Part shown: piece by piece, positions 27,701 to 40,800 of the stretch
How positions within the stretch are numbered: position 1 is the first letter of the stretch
Layout: each line of letters starts with the position of its first letter
Origin: Micractinium sp. NFX-FRZ
Lineage: Eukaryota > Chlorophyta > Trebouxiophyceae > Chlorellales > Chlorellaceae
DNA length: 64,000 nucleotides
Direction of reading: 5' to 3'
Assembly (NCBI GenBank): GCA_029339195.1
Contig: JAPTJF010000272.1
Coordinates: 20,740 to 84,739 of the forward strand
Position numbers and translations under genes: made by a program
The notes under the pieces: generated by a model
What the model saw: only the letters and a program-made list of their open reading frames with translations
Told to the model about the DNA's origin: nothing
Databases searched by the model: none

Positions 27701-30684
27701 GGCGGCGCAGGCAGCAGCAGCAGCAGCAGAATGCGGCTCGGCAGGGACCACCTCGTTGCCTGGATCCCCCACCATGCCAGCTACGCTGCCGCAGGCTGGC
27801 TCCAGCAATGCCGCTGCCGCAGCAGAGGAGATGGCTGGGCCGCCCACCCTGCCTACTGCACCCACGCTGCCTGCTGCTGGGGCGCTGACGGCCGGCAGCG
27901 GCAGGCCCAGCGAAAACAGCTTGGCCGGGGCCAGCCCAAGCTTGGAGGCTGGTGCCGGCTCTGCAGCGGCGACGGCGGAAGCGGTTGCATCAGCGGATGT
28001 GGCGGCTGGGGAGGACGATAAGGAGGGGCCTCCCGTGCCGATGCACCCGCTGTGCCCGCTGCATGACGATGTGCTCCCTCTGGACACATCCAGCCTGAAG
28101 AGCAAGCAGCTGGTCCACAGCCTGGATCAGCTGGAGCTGGCAGAGGATGAAGGTGCGCCTGCTGCGTATGCTGGGGTGGGTGGGGAGCGGAAACATGGAG
28201 GGTGTAGAAGCGCTGCTCAGGAGCTGAGATGCCCACATGGTCTAAGCTCCAGCTGCGCCACAGGTTGCACACTCACTCACATTCTGTGTCGTGACCTGCA
28301 ATGCACGATGAGGAAGGGCATGCATTCGTATTGTCGTGCTACACTTGTGCCCACTCACGCGCGCCTGCCTTGCACCGCCTGCCCCGCCCTCAGAGGCCGC
28401 CACGGCGCACCTGGAGGCGCTGGCCCGCCTGGCCTGGAGTGACGAGGTGGCCCGGCAGGAGCTGGGGGAGCTGCAGGGGGTGGAGAAGGTGGTGGGCAGC
28501 ATGCGGCAGGTGCGTGGGTAGCTAGTTGTGCGTGTTGTTTGGCAGTGATTGAGCGGCAGCTGGGGTTTGGGAGCTTCAGGCAGTGGAGTCATTGCGCGAG
28601 GGGCAGGTGAGTGAATCTGTGCATGTGTGCATGCTTGAACGTTCATGATCTGCTGGCGTTGTGGGGGAGGATGGTGGTGTTTGGGAGCCTAATCTGTATG
28701 CTAGCAGGGAACGCTGGATTTTTGCCTTACGCCCATGTCCTATCCATCCATCAATCCATATGCAGCACATGTCCAGCGACGGCGTGCAGTGCAACGGCTG
28801 CCTGGCCCTCATGGCGCTGGTGCGGGGGGAGGGCGCGGCGTCAGACACCAACCGGCTGTGCGTGGCGGGCTGCGGCGGGGTGCAGGTCATTGCAGAGGGT
28901 GAGGATGGGCAGAGGGTGGTGCTATTGGGGCAATGAGGGTGCAAAGCAATTCAGAACGTGACTGTGGGGCTCGGGCGGAGGGCAGGTGATCGTGGCAGTT
29001 GAGCTGTGTGAGTGTGTGGGTGGTGGGCCATCGACCCATCACTGAGCACGCCAGGCGGTGTGCTGTGGGCACTGTGTGTACTGTCAGTGTTGTCAGTGCA
29101 TGCTCGCCGTCCTGGACTGTGTGCAGTGACACGCCTGCTGCACTGCTTGACACATCCGCGTGTTGCATTCCGTGTAGCATCCATCACACGGCACACCGCC
29201 GCCCAAAGCCCATGTCTTGCCCCGCCCCTCAACGCCGTGCTGCTCCTGTGCTGCCACCGCAGGCATGCACCGCCACCTGGATGCCCCCATGGTGCAGCTG
29301 TCGGCGCTGCTGTGCCTGGTCCCCCTGGCTCTGGAGAACACGCACCTGCAGGTGGGGATCTGCTGCTAGGTTGCCTGAATCTGCTGCCCGGAGCACCTAG
29401 GCAGTTGCGTCTGTCGTCGTCATCACGTGTGTGCATTAGCAACAGGCCATGCGCTACCATTCCAGTTCAGCTAACAAAGTGCTACACCCCGGCTCACTCT
29501 GCAATCCAGCCAGTATTTTGCGAAGGTTGGTGGTCCCCACATCCCGTTTTGGTTGTTAAACATTGTGCAGGTGGCTGTGGCTCGTGCCTGCCTTCCGACG
29601 ATCCTAGCAGCATTGCAGGCACATGAAGGGGAGGCGGAGGTGGTGGGGAAGGCGCTCATCATGCTTGGAGTGCTTGGCCAGGTGAGCGCGTGCATGGGGT
29701 GCCCTGTGCAGGTTTGAGACGTGGTTGTTATAAGCAGAAGAACCCGGCTGGCAGCTACACGCATGCCGCCCGCATTGCTGTATGTCCATTCCCCTGCTGT
29801 GTGTGGTTGTCTGCAGTACCGCTGTGGTTGAGGCCACAATGTTGTGTTGCGTGCAGGGAGAGGAAGAGGCACACGAGCTGATCCGACAGGCCATCATGGA
29901 GCGCACCCGCTTTCCCCGCATCACCGCCAGAGTGCTGCGCAACCTGGGCACGAACAAGTAAGAAGCAGCGCCGCCAGGCTGAGGTGCAGGACAAGGCATG
30001 TTGGGTTGGGAACTTGATATGGTGGGTGAGCTCATCACGCTGGGTAGTACAGCCTGTCTTTTCGACAGCCCTGTAGAATGCCTCCTGTCCCGTGCTCTTA
30101 TCCCGTCTGCCCTTAGGACTTTGCACTGCCCTTCCTGTTGCATCCCTGTGGTATGTAGCGAGGACGTATTGTGGTCGTCCCTCTTTGCCCTGGCCGTGAT
30201 TGCGCGGGACACCAGTCAGCACTACAAGTCGCACTTGCTGGCCCTTGCCTCTGCTGGCGTGCTACCTGCCTTGGATACGGCAATGGCAAAGTATCGCGCA
30301 ACAGTGCAGGCACAGGTACATGCAAATTTCTGTTTGGGGTGGATTTGTTGAATGGTTGCGCATATATATATCTAGTGCGCATATATATAACTAGTGCCAG
30401 CCTGGCAATGCACTGTGGTTGCATGGTTTTCGGTTTGACCGGAGAGGCGGCGCCGTGCCATCCAACGCCTTTGACCCATGCAGGGCAGTGAGCCAGATGA
30501 GATGATCCTGCGAGCAGGCGAATACCTGGTATCCGTGCTACACACTGCGCACAAGCTGTTGTGGATTCAGCGTACACGCCGCCTGGTAAAGCTTGCAATC
30601 TGGGGCATGGCGGCAGTGACAGCGCTGCGTTGGGTGCGTCGCTGCACCATGCTGCCACGGCGAGGCAACAGTGCGAACAAGTGA
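24768..30684 (+). CDS. FHA-RING ubiquitin-ligase-like protein with helical-repeat C-terminus
   Basis: Twelve exons give 1145 residues in frame: 24768-25691, 25908-26046, 26272-26419, 26554-26847, 27128-28152, 28394-28509, 28766-28898, 29263-29351, 29571-29681, 29857-29957, 30159-30315, 30484-30684. An FHA domain (about residues 170-345) shows GVAIGRGRDTYF, VSRLHAWVKW and DLSSNGSFLNGE, with a long Ala/Gly/Ser insertion between the first two. A RING finger starts at residue 458: CQIC, LDPCGHNYCAAC, CPLRC, completed across an intron. FHA plus RING recalls the mitotic checkpoint ligase CHFR (phosphothreonine reading and ubiquitin transfer). After a 340-residue Ser/Ala/Pro-rich region, residues 844-1145 form helical repeats (LMALVRG, LSALLCLVPLALE, VVGKALIMLGVLG, LWSSLFALAVIARD) resembling ARM/HEAT, which is not part of CHFR. 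Confidence 0.85.
26906..27040. repeat. Imperfect CTG/TGC trinucleotide array in an intron
   Basis: Roughly 40 interrupted copies of tgc lie in the 280-nt intron that splits the RING finger (26848-27127). In one frame this gives a Cys/Leu run, but that would disrupt the RING and the flanking splice sites are clear. Confidence 0.85.
30358..30395. repeat. 19-bp tandem repeat with AT dinucleotide core
   Basis: Two copies of gcgcatatatatNtctagt-like sequence stand head to tail in the last intron of the FHA-RING gene. Confidence 0.75.
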
Positions 30685-31131
30685 TGGCAATCATACTGCA
30701 GGCTCGCGGCTGGCAAATGCTTCATCATTGCATTGTGGTGGCGTGCCCCATGTGCATCCATAGTTTGATGGTTGCGGGTTGTGTGTGCATTGTCGCTTCC
30801 TTTCATATGTTTTACTATTGCACTGCCCCGAAGTGCACTTCCGTTATGACAAAAGAAATGAAAGAGAGAAAAGAAAGAAAAGCAAAAAACAGAAAAGAAA
30901 AGAAGGAGAAGAAATCGTGCAAGGAAAAACACAAGAACATCGCGTGGAAAAGAAGTGAAAGAAAGAAAAGCATGTAAGCAGACTGGAACGCCTTGGGAAT
31001 TCGAATTCGTCACATTGTTTGCAGTGGCACTCAAGAATGTGGCGAGCGGCAATTCAGCACCACATGCACAGCTAATGCAAGCGGACCAACAGCGGTTATG
31101 AGTGCGGCATGATGCACGCTGTTTAGCCATT
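30685..31131. other. Convergent 3' region between the FHA-RING gene and gene B
   Basis: No coding exon is visible. A purine-rich A/G tract runs from about 30849 to 30972 and is followed by the TGTAA at 30973-30977, which fits the end of the FHA-RING transcript. The remaining bases should hold the gene B 3' untranslated region. Confidence 0.55.
30973..30977 (+). terminator. Candidate polyadenylation signal TGTAA of the FHA-RING gene
   Basis: TGTAA lies 289 nt after the stop codon, right after the purine-rich tract. Called by motif and position. Confidence 0.5.
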
Positions 31132-31860
31132 TTACCATGAAGGCATGTATCCAAAGGGATCATATGGCGCTGGAGGCGGCCCAACAACGATGGGCATATC
31201 AGGCCCTGGACGGCACAGGTCCTTTTGGGTGCACACGTCTTCTGAAGCTTCATCAACGGTTGGATAACCAACAGATGCATATGCCTCCCATGTGAACATC
31301 CGCCGGCTGCCCCCTTCGATGCTCCAGATGCCACCAGCGCTCGGATCTAAGCTTGAACTGGAGCATTGGATAATTTGGCCGTCGTAGTAAGGGCATGTCC
31401 GCTTTACACCCGAAACCGTGCCGGTGCCAATCCTGACCATCCTGCTCCACACGTTTTCCATTAGCCAACAGAGCGAGCCGGAGTTGTAGGTCCTGCAAGA
31501 CTTGGAAAGCATATAGCGACGTGTCACAAGATATCGTGGTGCGGCAAAATGTGGGGGAGATGAAGAGGAAAGACACGCGGGGAAATCGTCGGGATTCAAC
31601 TTCACTGCCGTCTCACCAGGCGTTGCACGAGTCGAAGCCAGAGCAGAGCGAACAACACTCGGCGGCGCTGGAAACCTTGGCAGGCATAGTCGGTTCTCCC
31701 TCGAACTGAACATCATACTCTAAGGCGGACGTGCATGTGGGTGGGCAAGTGCCCGCTACGACGTTGCTGGTATGTAGCACGCGCCCGTTACCACTGTCAG
31801 AAAACAGTAAGTTGCTATCATTGGCAAGCACGCCAGTCTCAAAATCAAAGTTCAGAGCAG
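31132..31860 (-). other. PAN-like tail and C-terminus of protein B
   Basis: The end of exon 31964-31617 encodes AAECCSLCSGFDSCNAW and the last exon 31492-31132 encodes LCWLMENVW, IWSIEGGSRRMF and then PPPAPYDPFGYMPSW and TAA. Gene A has a splice donor where B has tcatGGTAAAAT, and B has no recognisable lectin exons beyond. This end therefore looks like a truncation or an ancestral short form. Confidence 0.8.
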
Positions 31861-34800
31861 TGTTTGCTGCCCATCCGCCGTCACTGCTTTTACCAGCAGC
31901 ACCGCTGCCTGCCCACGTGGTGATGACTTGTGTCCTAATGTCAAGCTTTCTGATGGCGTGGTTACTGCACGGGGCAAAGGGCATGCAAGGGGTCGAATTC
32001 ACGGCCATCGCCAGGAGCTGCACGGGTGCTCACAAAACAAATCAATGCATGACTCGCAACAACGTCGCCAGTCGAGATGTGGGTGAATCTGCCATTTTGG
32101 TGCCAAAGCTGGCAGTGTGGCATTGGCCAAGGTGGCCGACATGACTTGCTGCCCCTCAACCTTGGGTCGCCTGTGAACCGGTCCGACATGCTCTTACCCA
32201 GTGTCCGCAATCCACAAGTTGCCAAGGCAGTCTACCGCCACTCGGTTGGGGGAGCGTAACGTGGCAAACTGGGCAAGCCCACCGTCGCCGCTGTAGCCCA
32301 CAGTGCCAGTGCCTGCCACAGTAGTGACCACCTGATTGGTCAGATCCAACCGGCGGATGCGGTGGTTGTTGGTGTCTGCATGGCAGTTGGGCAGAGGCGG
32401 TGTTTCGCAGTGTTCTTGCATGGAAGAAGTCTTTTCATTTTGCTTTTGCGCTATTGTTGGTGGTTTAAAGAGCAGCTTGTTTGGGGCCGCATGCATGTCG
32501 GTGCCTGCCAGTTGTCGTATGCGCCCGATGCCTCGCCGGCTATTGCCGGCGTGCGGTGCCAGCCTCGCCGTATGTCTCGTCTCTAACAAGAGTGCCCTGC
32601 TCTGCCCGTTGCTATCCAAGTTTCGGGGTTTTGGAAATATTGCGAGCAAGCAAAACACTGCTGGCCGCTAAATGCAGACTCTTTATGCATATGCATGTTG
32701 TGTAGCACCTTGCTCCATATTCAATCCCACACACCTGCAACATATACAGCTCCGCTGGAAGCGTCCCTGGCAATGCCTCGTGGGGCATTAAAACGCACTG
32801 CACTAAACGCGCCGTCAACAAACCCAGCATCGCCGTTGCCAACCAAGGTCGTCACCTGTGGGCGCAGGAACATGTCAACAAGAGGAAGAATACTGTACGA
32901 GGGTGCCGGGCTGAGGAAGTCAACGAGTAGTTAGTTCAAGGCGCCAGTCAGCTGCCACGTGCAAAAGAACAACCTTTGCGTCATTGTGACCTCCCAATCT
33001 GTTGCACATCTCTAACATGCCTCGATTTTTCGAGAATGCATCAGGACGCGGCATGCAAGCCTGTTGCAGGGACGCCTGCAAGCTCCCCTCACCTCGGGGG
33101 CAGTCCAAGGTGAGGTCTTGAAGGCCAAGTGCCTGATCGCATGATTTTCTATATCAACGACCAAAAGGCCACCCATTGCATCTGCCACCAGGTCGCCAGG
33201 GTAGCGCAGCCTGGCATCAGTGCCAATGCCATCGGCAAAGCCGGCCTCCTGCGAGGCTGCCCCTGCGACCACCTCGACGTTACCCTGCGTGGTCCTGCGC
33301 AGCACGCGGTGGTTGTTGGTGTCCACAATGAACACTTCGTTGTTGAAGTTCACCACCAGGTTGAGTGGATAATTCAGTGTCTGCCCGCCCATGTCGAGCG
33401 TGAAAAGGTTGCCACTGGCAGTGTCCAGATAACGGATGCTGTTGGTCAGGGGTGAGGCAATGAGCAGCCCGCCAAACTGGTCGAACGCCAGACCACTTGG
33501 CCGGCTGAGCTCCGCAGACAGTGCACTAGCGCCATCCCCTTCTGTGCCGCCGCCCGCAACAGTGGTCACCTGCAGCAACAGTTTCGGCATCAAGTCTATA
33601 AGGATTTGGCCTGAGCGGGCAGCGCCGGGCAAGCTGGTTTACTCGGCTAGAACACGATGGGCACGCGCGGGATTGGCAATGCAGGCAAAATACAGAGGCC
33701 GCAGCAGAGATACTGAGCCAATCCAGTGTGACATGAGCACCCACCAAGGAATCTACGGGGGCGCATGCCTTGGAACTGATCCACACCCTGTGTACATGAA
33801 GTGGGGGAGAGACTATGCAGGTCGCACCAAGTTATAAATCGAGGGACCAACTATGTCTGTTGGGCTGCTAGTAGCTGGAGCATGTCACCTGTGGTGTGTG
33901 TCACACATGTGCCCAGTCCCGGGTCCATAGAGTACATCATCCACTTCCCAACGCTGGTCTCCGGCATCATCCGGAAAACGCACGTTCCAGTAAGCCTCGC
34001 CATCCTTGCTGCAATGCACAAGATTCGGCGTAGTCAATGAAACATACGCTGGCTGAAGAAGGGGGTTGTGACAGGGAGGATGCGCAAGACAAAACAAATG
34101 TGTTTCGGTATAGTCACGTGCCCAACATCAATGATTGTCACAAACATACAAGGCAAGCTTGGTGGGTCGACCAGGGTCAAATTGAAGCTGAAGGCATGTC
34201 AGTCCGCAATGGAGCGGGCAACAGGTTTGCTGCCAAGCACAATGCAAACTAGATCAACAGAGGCCACTTGCAAGCAAGTACGTAAGTGAAATGGGGCAAC
34301 GCATGTGGGTGCATAGCAGCATGCAGGCTTGGCGGCAGCTTCGTCAACAAGCAAGCACCATAGGTACATACTAGAAGGGGTGGCTGGTAAGCGCGATTGT
34401 CCGGTCCTCCCAAACTATGGAATCCGGGGAGCTCTGCGGGACGTGGGTGGCTGCAGGCACAACAGCAGGGTTGGGGGATGCAAACTGCGGGCTGCTAGAC
34501 CGTGCACTGCATGAAAGTGGTGATCCCCACGTGGGCAGTGGACACCCGAGGAGCAAAACGCAAATATTGGATCACGTTAGCGTTGTTAGGTGTTGCAGCA
34601 AGCGTTGGCACACCCACCAGTGTGACCTGGCTGAAGCGAGTACCAGGTGGTCGAATTGTAGTTCAACCCAGTGAAGCGTGCGTCCGCTGCTGCATAGAAC
34701 CACAGCTGGTCGTATGCAGTCCTGCAGAGGTGTCGGCAATCTCAGTCAGAACGCAGCTTGTGTGGCTGGCCACCACCGTCGTCACCCAGAAGTAGCCATC

Positions 34801-37800
34801 GAGACATTTGAATGGAAGGGTATGAAGCCGTGCAGAGCTTCTGGGGGCATCCCAGTCGACCTGGTGCTTTTCTAGCGCCCGCACTATGCATCATCTTGGT
34901 GGTTATCAGCCGTCACACTCACGTGAAATCAATGCGACTAGCAGTACAGCTGGACTCAGCCCAAAACCTGCATACGTGGCACAGTCGTGGTAAAGAACAG
35001 CATGGCAGCGTGGCCTGTGAGTGGTCCATCATAATCAGGCTAAGATGTTTCGATTTAGCCCCAGGTGTGGTATAGCAGCAGTGCGACGTGCATGGCCTCC
35101 TGTCTTGCCTTAGTGCGCGAGGGCCGAGCTCTCGGAGTGCCTGCAGCAAGGAGGGTAGCCTTAAATGAACTTGCAGGGCTCCCCAATCACAAGAGGATAT
35201 CCAAAACACGCAGGGGCTCCCGTATCACAAGCGGATATCCAAAACACGCATTCATGGAAGCTTGTGTTTACCTCAGGCCACAAGTGCCCCCACCCCCGGC
35301 TGTTGAGCTTGCCATCCGTGCCCAGGGGGCTTTCGTCCGCAACTGGGTAGCCTTCAGCCGCGCTGCGCAGCCGCAATTCAGGGCTCGTGCCGCCTTTGTG
35401 CTGCATGGAGGGGCGGTTGCACATGGTAAGGGCAGCCTTAAGGTGCCTGCAGACCTGCATTAACCTGCCATTCGCAGTGTCGCTCCCAGCAAAGGGAGGA
35501 GCAAGCATGTTTCGCTGGCTCCCAGGCTCAGCTCACAAGGTATGACAGGGCAAGTGCCCAGCACGAGCCGTCAGGACTGCGTTGAAGGCTGCCTGTTGAG
35601 GGCACCACAGAGGACATGCCAGTCCAAGGGAGCGGAGCCTCTGTAGGAGGGCCGCACTCGTAGGAGAACCTCAACCTCTTGCTGGTTTCAATCTCCGGGT
35701 CACCAAACACGTCATTGGTGGCAGGCACGTCGCAGGTCACAAACCCTATACAGCGTGCCGACACCTCTCTGCATGTGGTAGGTGGTGGCAGGGGTTGAGC
35801 AGACAACAAAGCGCATTGCATTGCAGAACTGCGCATTGGCACAATGGCAGCGTTCGTACTCCAGCACTTCTGGCTCGCACAAATGCCCTTGCATGCTTTC
35901 GCAACCGAGGGTGCAGGCGGTGCAGAGGCCAGCTGGCAGCGGCGGCTAAGCCAGCCCATTGGTGCGCACATGTAAGAAATTGTGGAATTGCTGGTGTCAG
36001 TCCCGTAGAACGGATCGAAAATCCGGGTGATGACACTAGGGCCTGAGCATCGCACGCGATGGCAGCACCAGCAGGTGCCGCATCCAGGGTAGTTCTCATT
36101 GATGCCGTCGGTGTAAACGTTGCCGTTCGCCTCGCAGTGGGCCCGTCCAAGCACGCTGACTACGCCATCGGCACACTGCCATTCGGGGCTGCAGGTTCCA
36201 CACGATGCCGTTGCTTTGCCTCCCTCCGCAACGTCCACAGAAGGCAGTGGAGGTGGAGGCGGCGGTGAGGGCGGTGGTGGAGAGGGAGGTGGCGGGCTGG
36301 GTGGGGGCGGGGAGGGCGGTGGCGGAGAGGGAGGTGGCAGGCTGGGTGGGGGCGGGGAGGGCGGTGGTGGAGAGGGAAGTGGCGGGCTGGGTGGGGGCGG
36401 GGAGGGAGGTGGCGGGGAGGGCGGTGGTGGAGAGGGAAGTGGCAGAAAGGGAGGTGGCGGGGAGGGAGGTGGCGGAGAGGGCGGTGGCGGAGAGGGAGGT
36501 GGCGGGCTGGGTGGGGGCGGGGAAGGAGGTGGCGGAGAGGGAGGTGGCGGGCTGGGTGGGGGCGGGGAGGGCGGTGGTGGAGAGGGAAGTTGCGGGCTGG
36601 GTGGGGGCGGGGAGGGAGGTGGCGGGGAGGGCGGTGGTGGAGAGGGAAGTGGCGGGCTGGGTGGGGGCGGAGAGGGCGGTGGTGGAGAGGGAAGTGGCGG
36701 GCTGGGTGGTGGCGGGGAGGGAGGTGGCGGAGAGGGAGGTGGCAGAAAGGGAGGTGGCGGGGAGGGAGGTGGCGGAGAGGGAGGTGGCGGAGAGGGAGGT
36801 GGCGGAGAGGGAGGTGGCGGGCTGGGTGGGGGCGGGGAGGGCGGTGGTGGAGAGGGAAGTGGCGGGCTGGGTGGTGGCGGGGAGGGAGGTGGCGGAGAGG
36901 GAGGTGGCGGGCTGGGTGGGGGCGGAGAGGGCGGTGGTGGAGAGGGAAGTGGCGGGCTGGGTGGGGGCGGGGAGGGTTCGTTGGGAGATGAAGGGGAGGG
37001 AGGTGGCGGAGGACGTGAGGGGCTGGGGGGAGGTGGAGGAGGCGAGGGGTTCGGAGGTGGTTGAGGTGAAGGTGAGGGGGGAGGTGGAGGTGGCGAGGGG
37101 TTCGGAGGTGGCTGAGGTGAAGGGGAGGGGGGTGGCAGAGGTGGCATGGGGCTGGGAGGCGGAAGTGGCGAGGGGCTAGGGGGTGGCAGCGGTGAAGGTG
37201 AAGGGGGAGGTGGAGGTGGCATGGGGCTGGGAGGTCGAGGTGGCGAGGGGCTGGGTGGTGGAGGTGGCGAGGGGCTGGGAGGAGGTGGAGGTGGCGAAGG
37301 TCTGGGTGGTGGCGGAGGAGATGGCGAGGGGGGAGGTGGAGGTGGCGAGGGGCTGGGAGGAGGAGGGGGTGAGGGCTTGGGTGGTGGTGGTGGCGGGGCT
37401 GGGGGGCATGCCGATGTGTCATACTCAATCCACATGCGGTGATGCGTGCTGCACATGGCGCATGTGAAGATTATAGTGAATTCGTCATTCTGCAAACGGC
37501 ATACAACGTGGCATTGCGCTCTTTCTCCCACGCACCTGCACGCTGAGTCCTCCAGTAAGTAGTCAGAAACAGAGTCGTCCACCTCCCAGCGATGCTTGTC
37601 CTCAGTATACCCAGCACGAATGCTCCAGTACGCCACGCCCGGCTTGCTGCAAAAGAGGCAGGCTTGCTGTGGCTGTTAGGATATGGACGAAAACAACGAT
37701 CGGTGACACACATATATATTGGGCAACACGTGCAATTTCAGACTTGACAGACAGCCGGCATGAATAAAACACAGTTCAGGCGTCATAATGACAAACACCT

Positions 37801-40800
37801 GCACGTCCCATTGCCATGCACACATGCTAGGAACGAGCAAGTCCTCACAAGAAAGGGTTGTCTAGCACGACGTTGTCCTGCTGAATGCCAGGCAACCCTG
37901 CTGAAGTCGCGTTGACCTCCTGTGGGATGTGCACAGCTGCATGGCAGGCACCGGCAAAAGTACAGAGCATGTCGCCTTGATGCAGCCCGGCTCAGGTGAG
38001 ATTGCGTGATGGAACAGCTGCATGAGAGTTCTGGCATGGCGGGGCAGCTGAGTGGGGCACTTACCTGTGTGGTCCGGCATGAGCGTGTACCATGCAGTGG
38101 AGAAATTCAGCGAGCCCTGGAAAGAGGGGCTGCCAGACACATAGTGCCACAGCTGGTCATATCTGGACCTGCACACACTTGGCAGAAGCAGAGTGAGATT
38201 CTACTCAACGCCACTGCCAGCAGCAGCAGCGGCAGCAGCAATGATGACAGTGGCATCGGTGGTGGCGGCAACACTAGCTGCTGCCGTCATGGGCATCAAC
38301 AGCAGGCCAGTGGGGCCTGCTGTGACTCACGTGAAGTGGACCCTCCTGCTATGGCAGCTGCTCTCCGCCCAGAACCTGCACATACGGGCACACCGTGATG
38401 CTTCCTGTTGGCTTCCCTAACTCCACGCCCTCAGGCTGTAATCTTCTTCTCACACCATGATGAGCGTAGGGCGTGGTCCACGACATGGCGGTGCCTCCTG
38501 CATGCCCACCCTAAGCTCAAAGACTGGCCCAAAAGCAACCATCACCTGAGAGCAAGTGTCCCATTCAACTCGCGCAATGCCTGCAGGCACCAAGGGAAGG
38601 CTGTTGAGGCAACAAAGCACAGACTATTGCATTCCTGCCTGCGCGGGCTGCGCAAGTTGTGCAGGCTGTGGTGAGCAATGGGGGGTCTGATGGCGGATGG
38701 CAAGGGTGCTGCCAGCAGGCAAGCTCTCGCGCATTGCGTTGTGTTGCAGCAGCGGATCACTGTCCAGGGATGTGGGGTGCAGACAGCCGAACTGAACTAA
38801 GTCCAAGGCAACACCAGTTCTCTCGTAAACACAGATGCATGTCACAAACACCCACCCTGGGTCTGACATGTCCCCAGCTGCCAGGTGTGAGTGAGCCGTC
38901 TGTGCCCAGCGGGCGGTTGCTCTTGATTGGGTAGCCCTGGGCAATATCTCGCAGCCTCAGCTCGGGGTTGGTGTCCCTCTTGCGCTGCAGCAGAAACCAT
39001 GTTACAGTGTCAAGGATTTGCTGTTGTCCCCCCATCTTTGCATTGCGGCATACAGTGAGACGCCGCACTGCATGTGTTGAGGCCACCACACTGCCGCACC
39101 TGATATGACAATACCAGTGCCCAGCACGTGCCATCAGGCAGCCTCTCCAGGCTGTTCACAGAAGGCACCACCCACGCAAATGTGGCTTTGGGCGGGGACG
39201 GAGGGGGTAGGGGTGGCGAGGGAGACGGAGGGGATGGAGGTGGTGGAGGCAATGGGGGTGAGGGGCTTGGCGGTGGTGGGGATGGGCTGGGGGGCGGCAG
39301 GGGGGAAGGGCTGGGGGGCGGTGGAGGAGAGGGCCGAGGTGGGGGCGGTGGCGGGGCTGGGGGGCATGCCGATGTGTCATACTCCATCCACACGCGATGG
39401 TGCGTGCTGCACAGGTGCAATGCACGAGTGCTTTCAAATGTTGCCTTGCGTTAAACTTGTTGTTTTGCAAACAACATGCAGCGGGGAAACGAGCTCCAGT
39501 TCAACGCACCTGCAAGCTGTGTCCTCCAAGAAGTAGTCGGAAACAGAGTCGTCCACCTCCCAGCAATACCTGTCCTCACTGTACTCAGCACGAATGCTCC
39601 AGTACGCCACACCGGGCTTGCTGCAAAACACAAGCATGCTTCCTGTGTGTGTCAGTGATGGAAAACTAGACGCAGCGGGATCTCAACACCCACATCACGG
39701 TTGCACTAAGTGCACATCCAGATTGCACATCCAGACAGTCATGGCCCTCTGCCTGTGCCCCCTGTGCCTCACAAGAATGGTTTGTCTAACATGACGTTGT
39801 CCTGCTGAATGCCGGGTAACCCTGCCAAAGTCGCGTTGACATCCCGTGGGATGTGCACAGCTGCATTGCGGGCAAGGCACGGTCATCTTGGAGTAGATCG
39901 GCGTATGTGGCAGGTCTGCGTGGAACAGCTGCTTGAGAGTTCCAGCGTGGCGGGGCAGCTGAGTGGGGCACTCACCTGTATGGTCTGCCATGAGCGTGTA
40001 CCATGATGTGGAGAAATTTAGCGAACCCTGGAAAGAGGGGCTGCCAGACACAAAGTGCCAGAGCTGGTCATAGTTGGACCTGCAGGATGTTTGTAGAAGC
40101 AGGGTGTCAGACTCATCACTAGCACCGGCGGCTGCAAGGCAGAGGCACTGGCAATACCAGGACCAGCTGCAGCAGAAGCATGGCATGCAGCAATGTGTGC
40201 ACCAAAAACAGCGGCAAGGCAACCGCAGCAGTGGGGCATGTCCGGCAGAGGCAGCAGCCAATCAGCCCTTGACAGATTTCCCAGCAGAGCATTCGTGGCT
40301 TGGGGGCTGTGACGTACGTGAAGTGAACTCTTCGGTTATGGCAGCTGCTCTCCGCCCAGAACCTGCAGATGTGGGCTTGGTGATTGGTCAAGGATCGGAC
40401 ACCATAAACCGCATGCACACCTAGACCAGGGCTCAATACAGCTGTCCAAACTCGAAACAGGTCACCTGAGTGCACGTGTCCCATTCAGGGTGCGCAATGC
40501 CTGCAGTAACAATGGAGGCATTAAGAGCTGAGTTAAGTCCCGAAGGCAGTCGCAAGCTGCTTGTGAGCATGGCGTGGGTGGGTGGGTGGGCGGTGGTGTG
40601 TGTCAGGGGGATGTCGAGGCTGCCACTAATTGGTATGCTCTGGTGCGGCATGCTGAAGCCACTCACCCGGGGGCGCACATGGCCCCAACTGCCAGGTGTG
40701 AGCGAGCCGTCTGTGCCAAGCGGGCGGGTGCTCTTGACTGGGTAGCCCTGAGCGGTGTCTCGCAGCCTCAGCTGGGGGTTTGTGTCCCTCTTGCGCTGCA

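Noticed and set aside
30849..30972. Lys/Glu-rich frame in the purine tract
   Set aside because: It is a simple A/G tract just before a polyadenylation motif and has no splice or start support.
36120..37440. Long Gly-rich plus-strand open frames (GGGEGGGGEGG) opposite the gene B Pro-rich repeat
   Set aside because: They are the exact complement of the Pro-rich coding minisatellite. They lack splice context and domains, and the minus-strand frame fits a 57-exon model.
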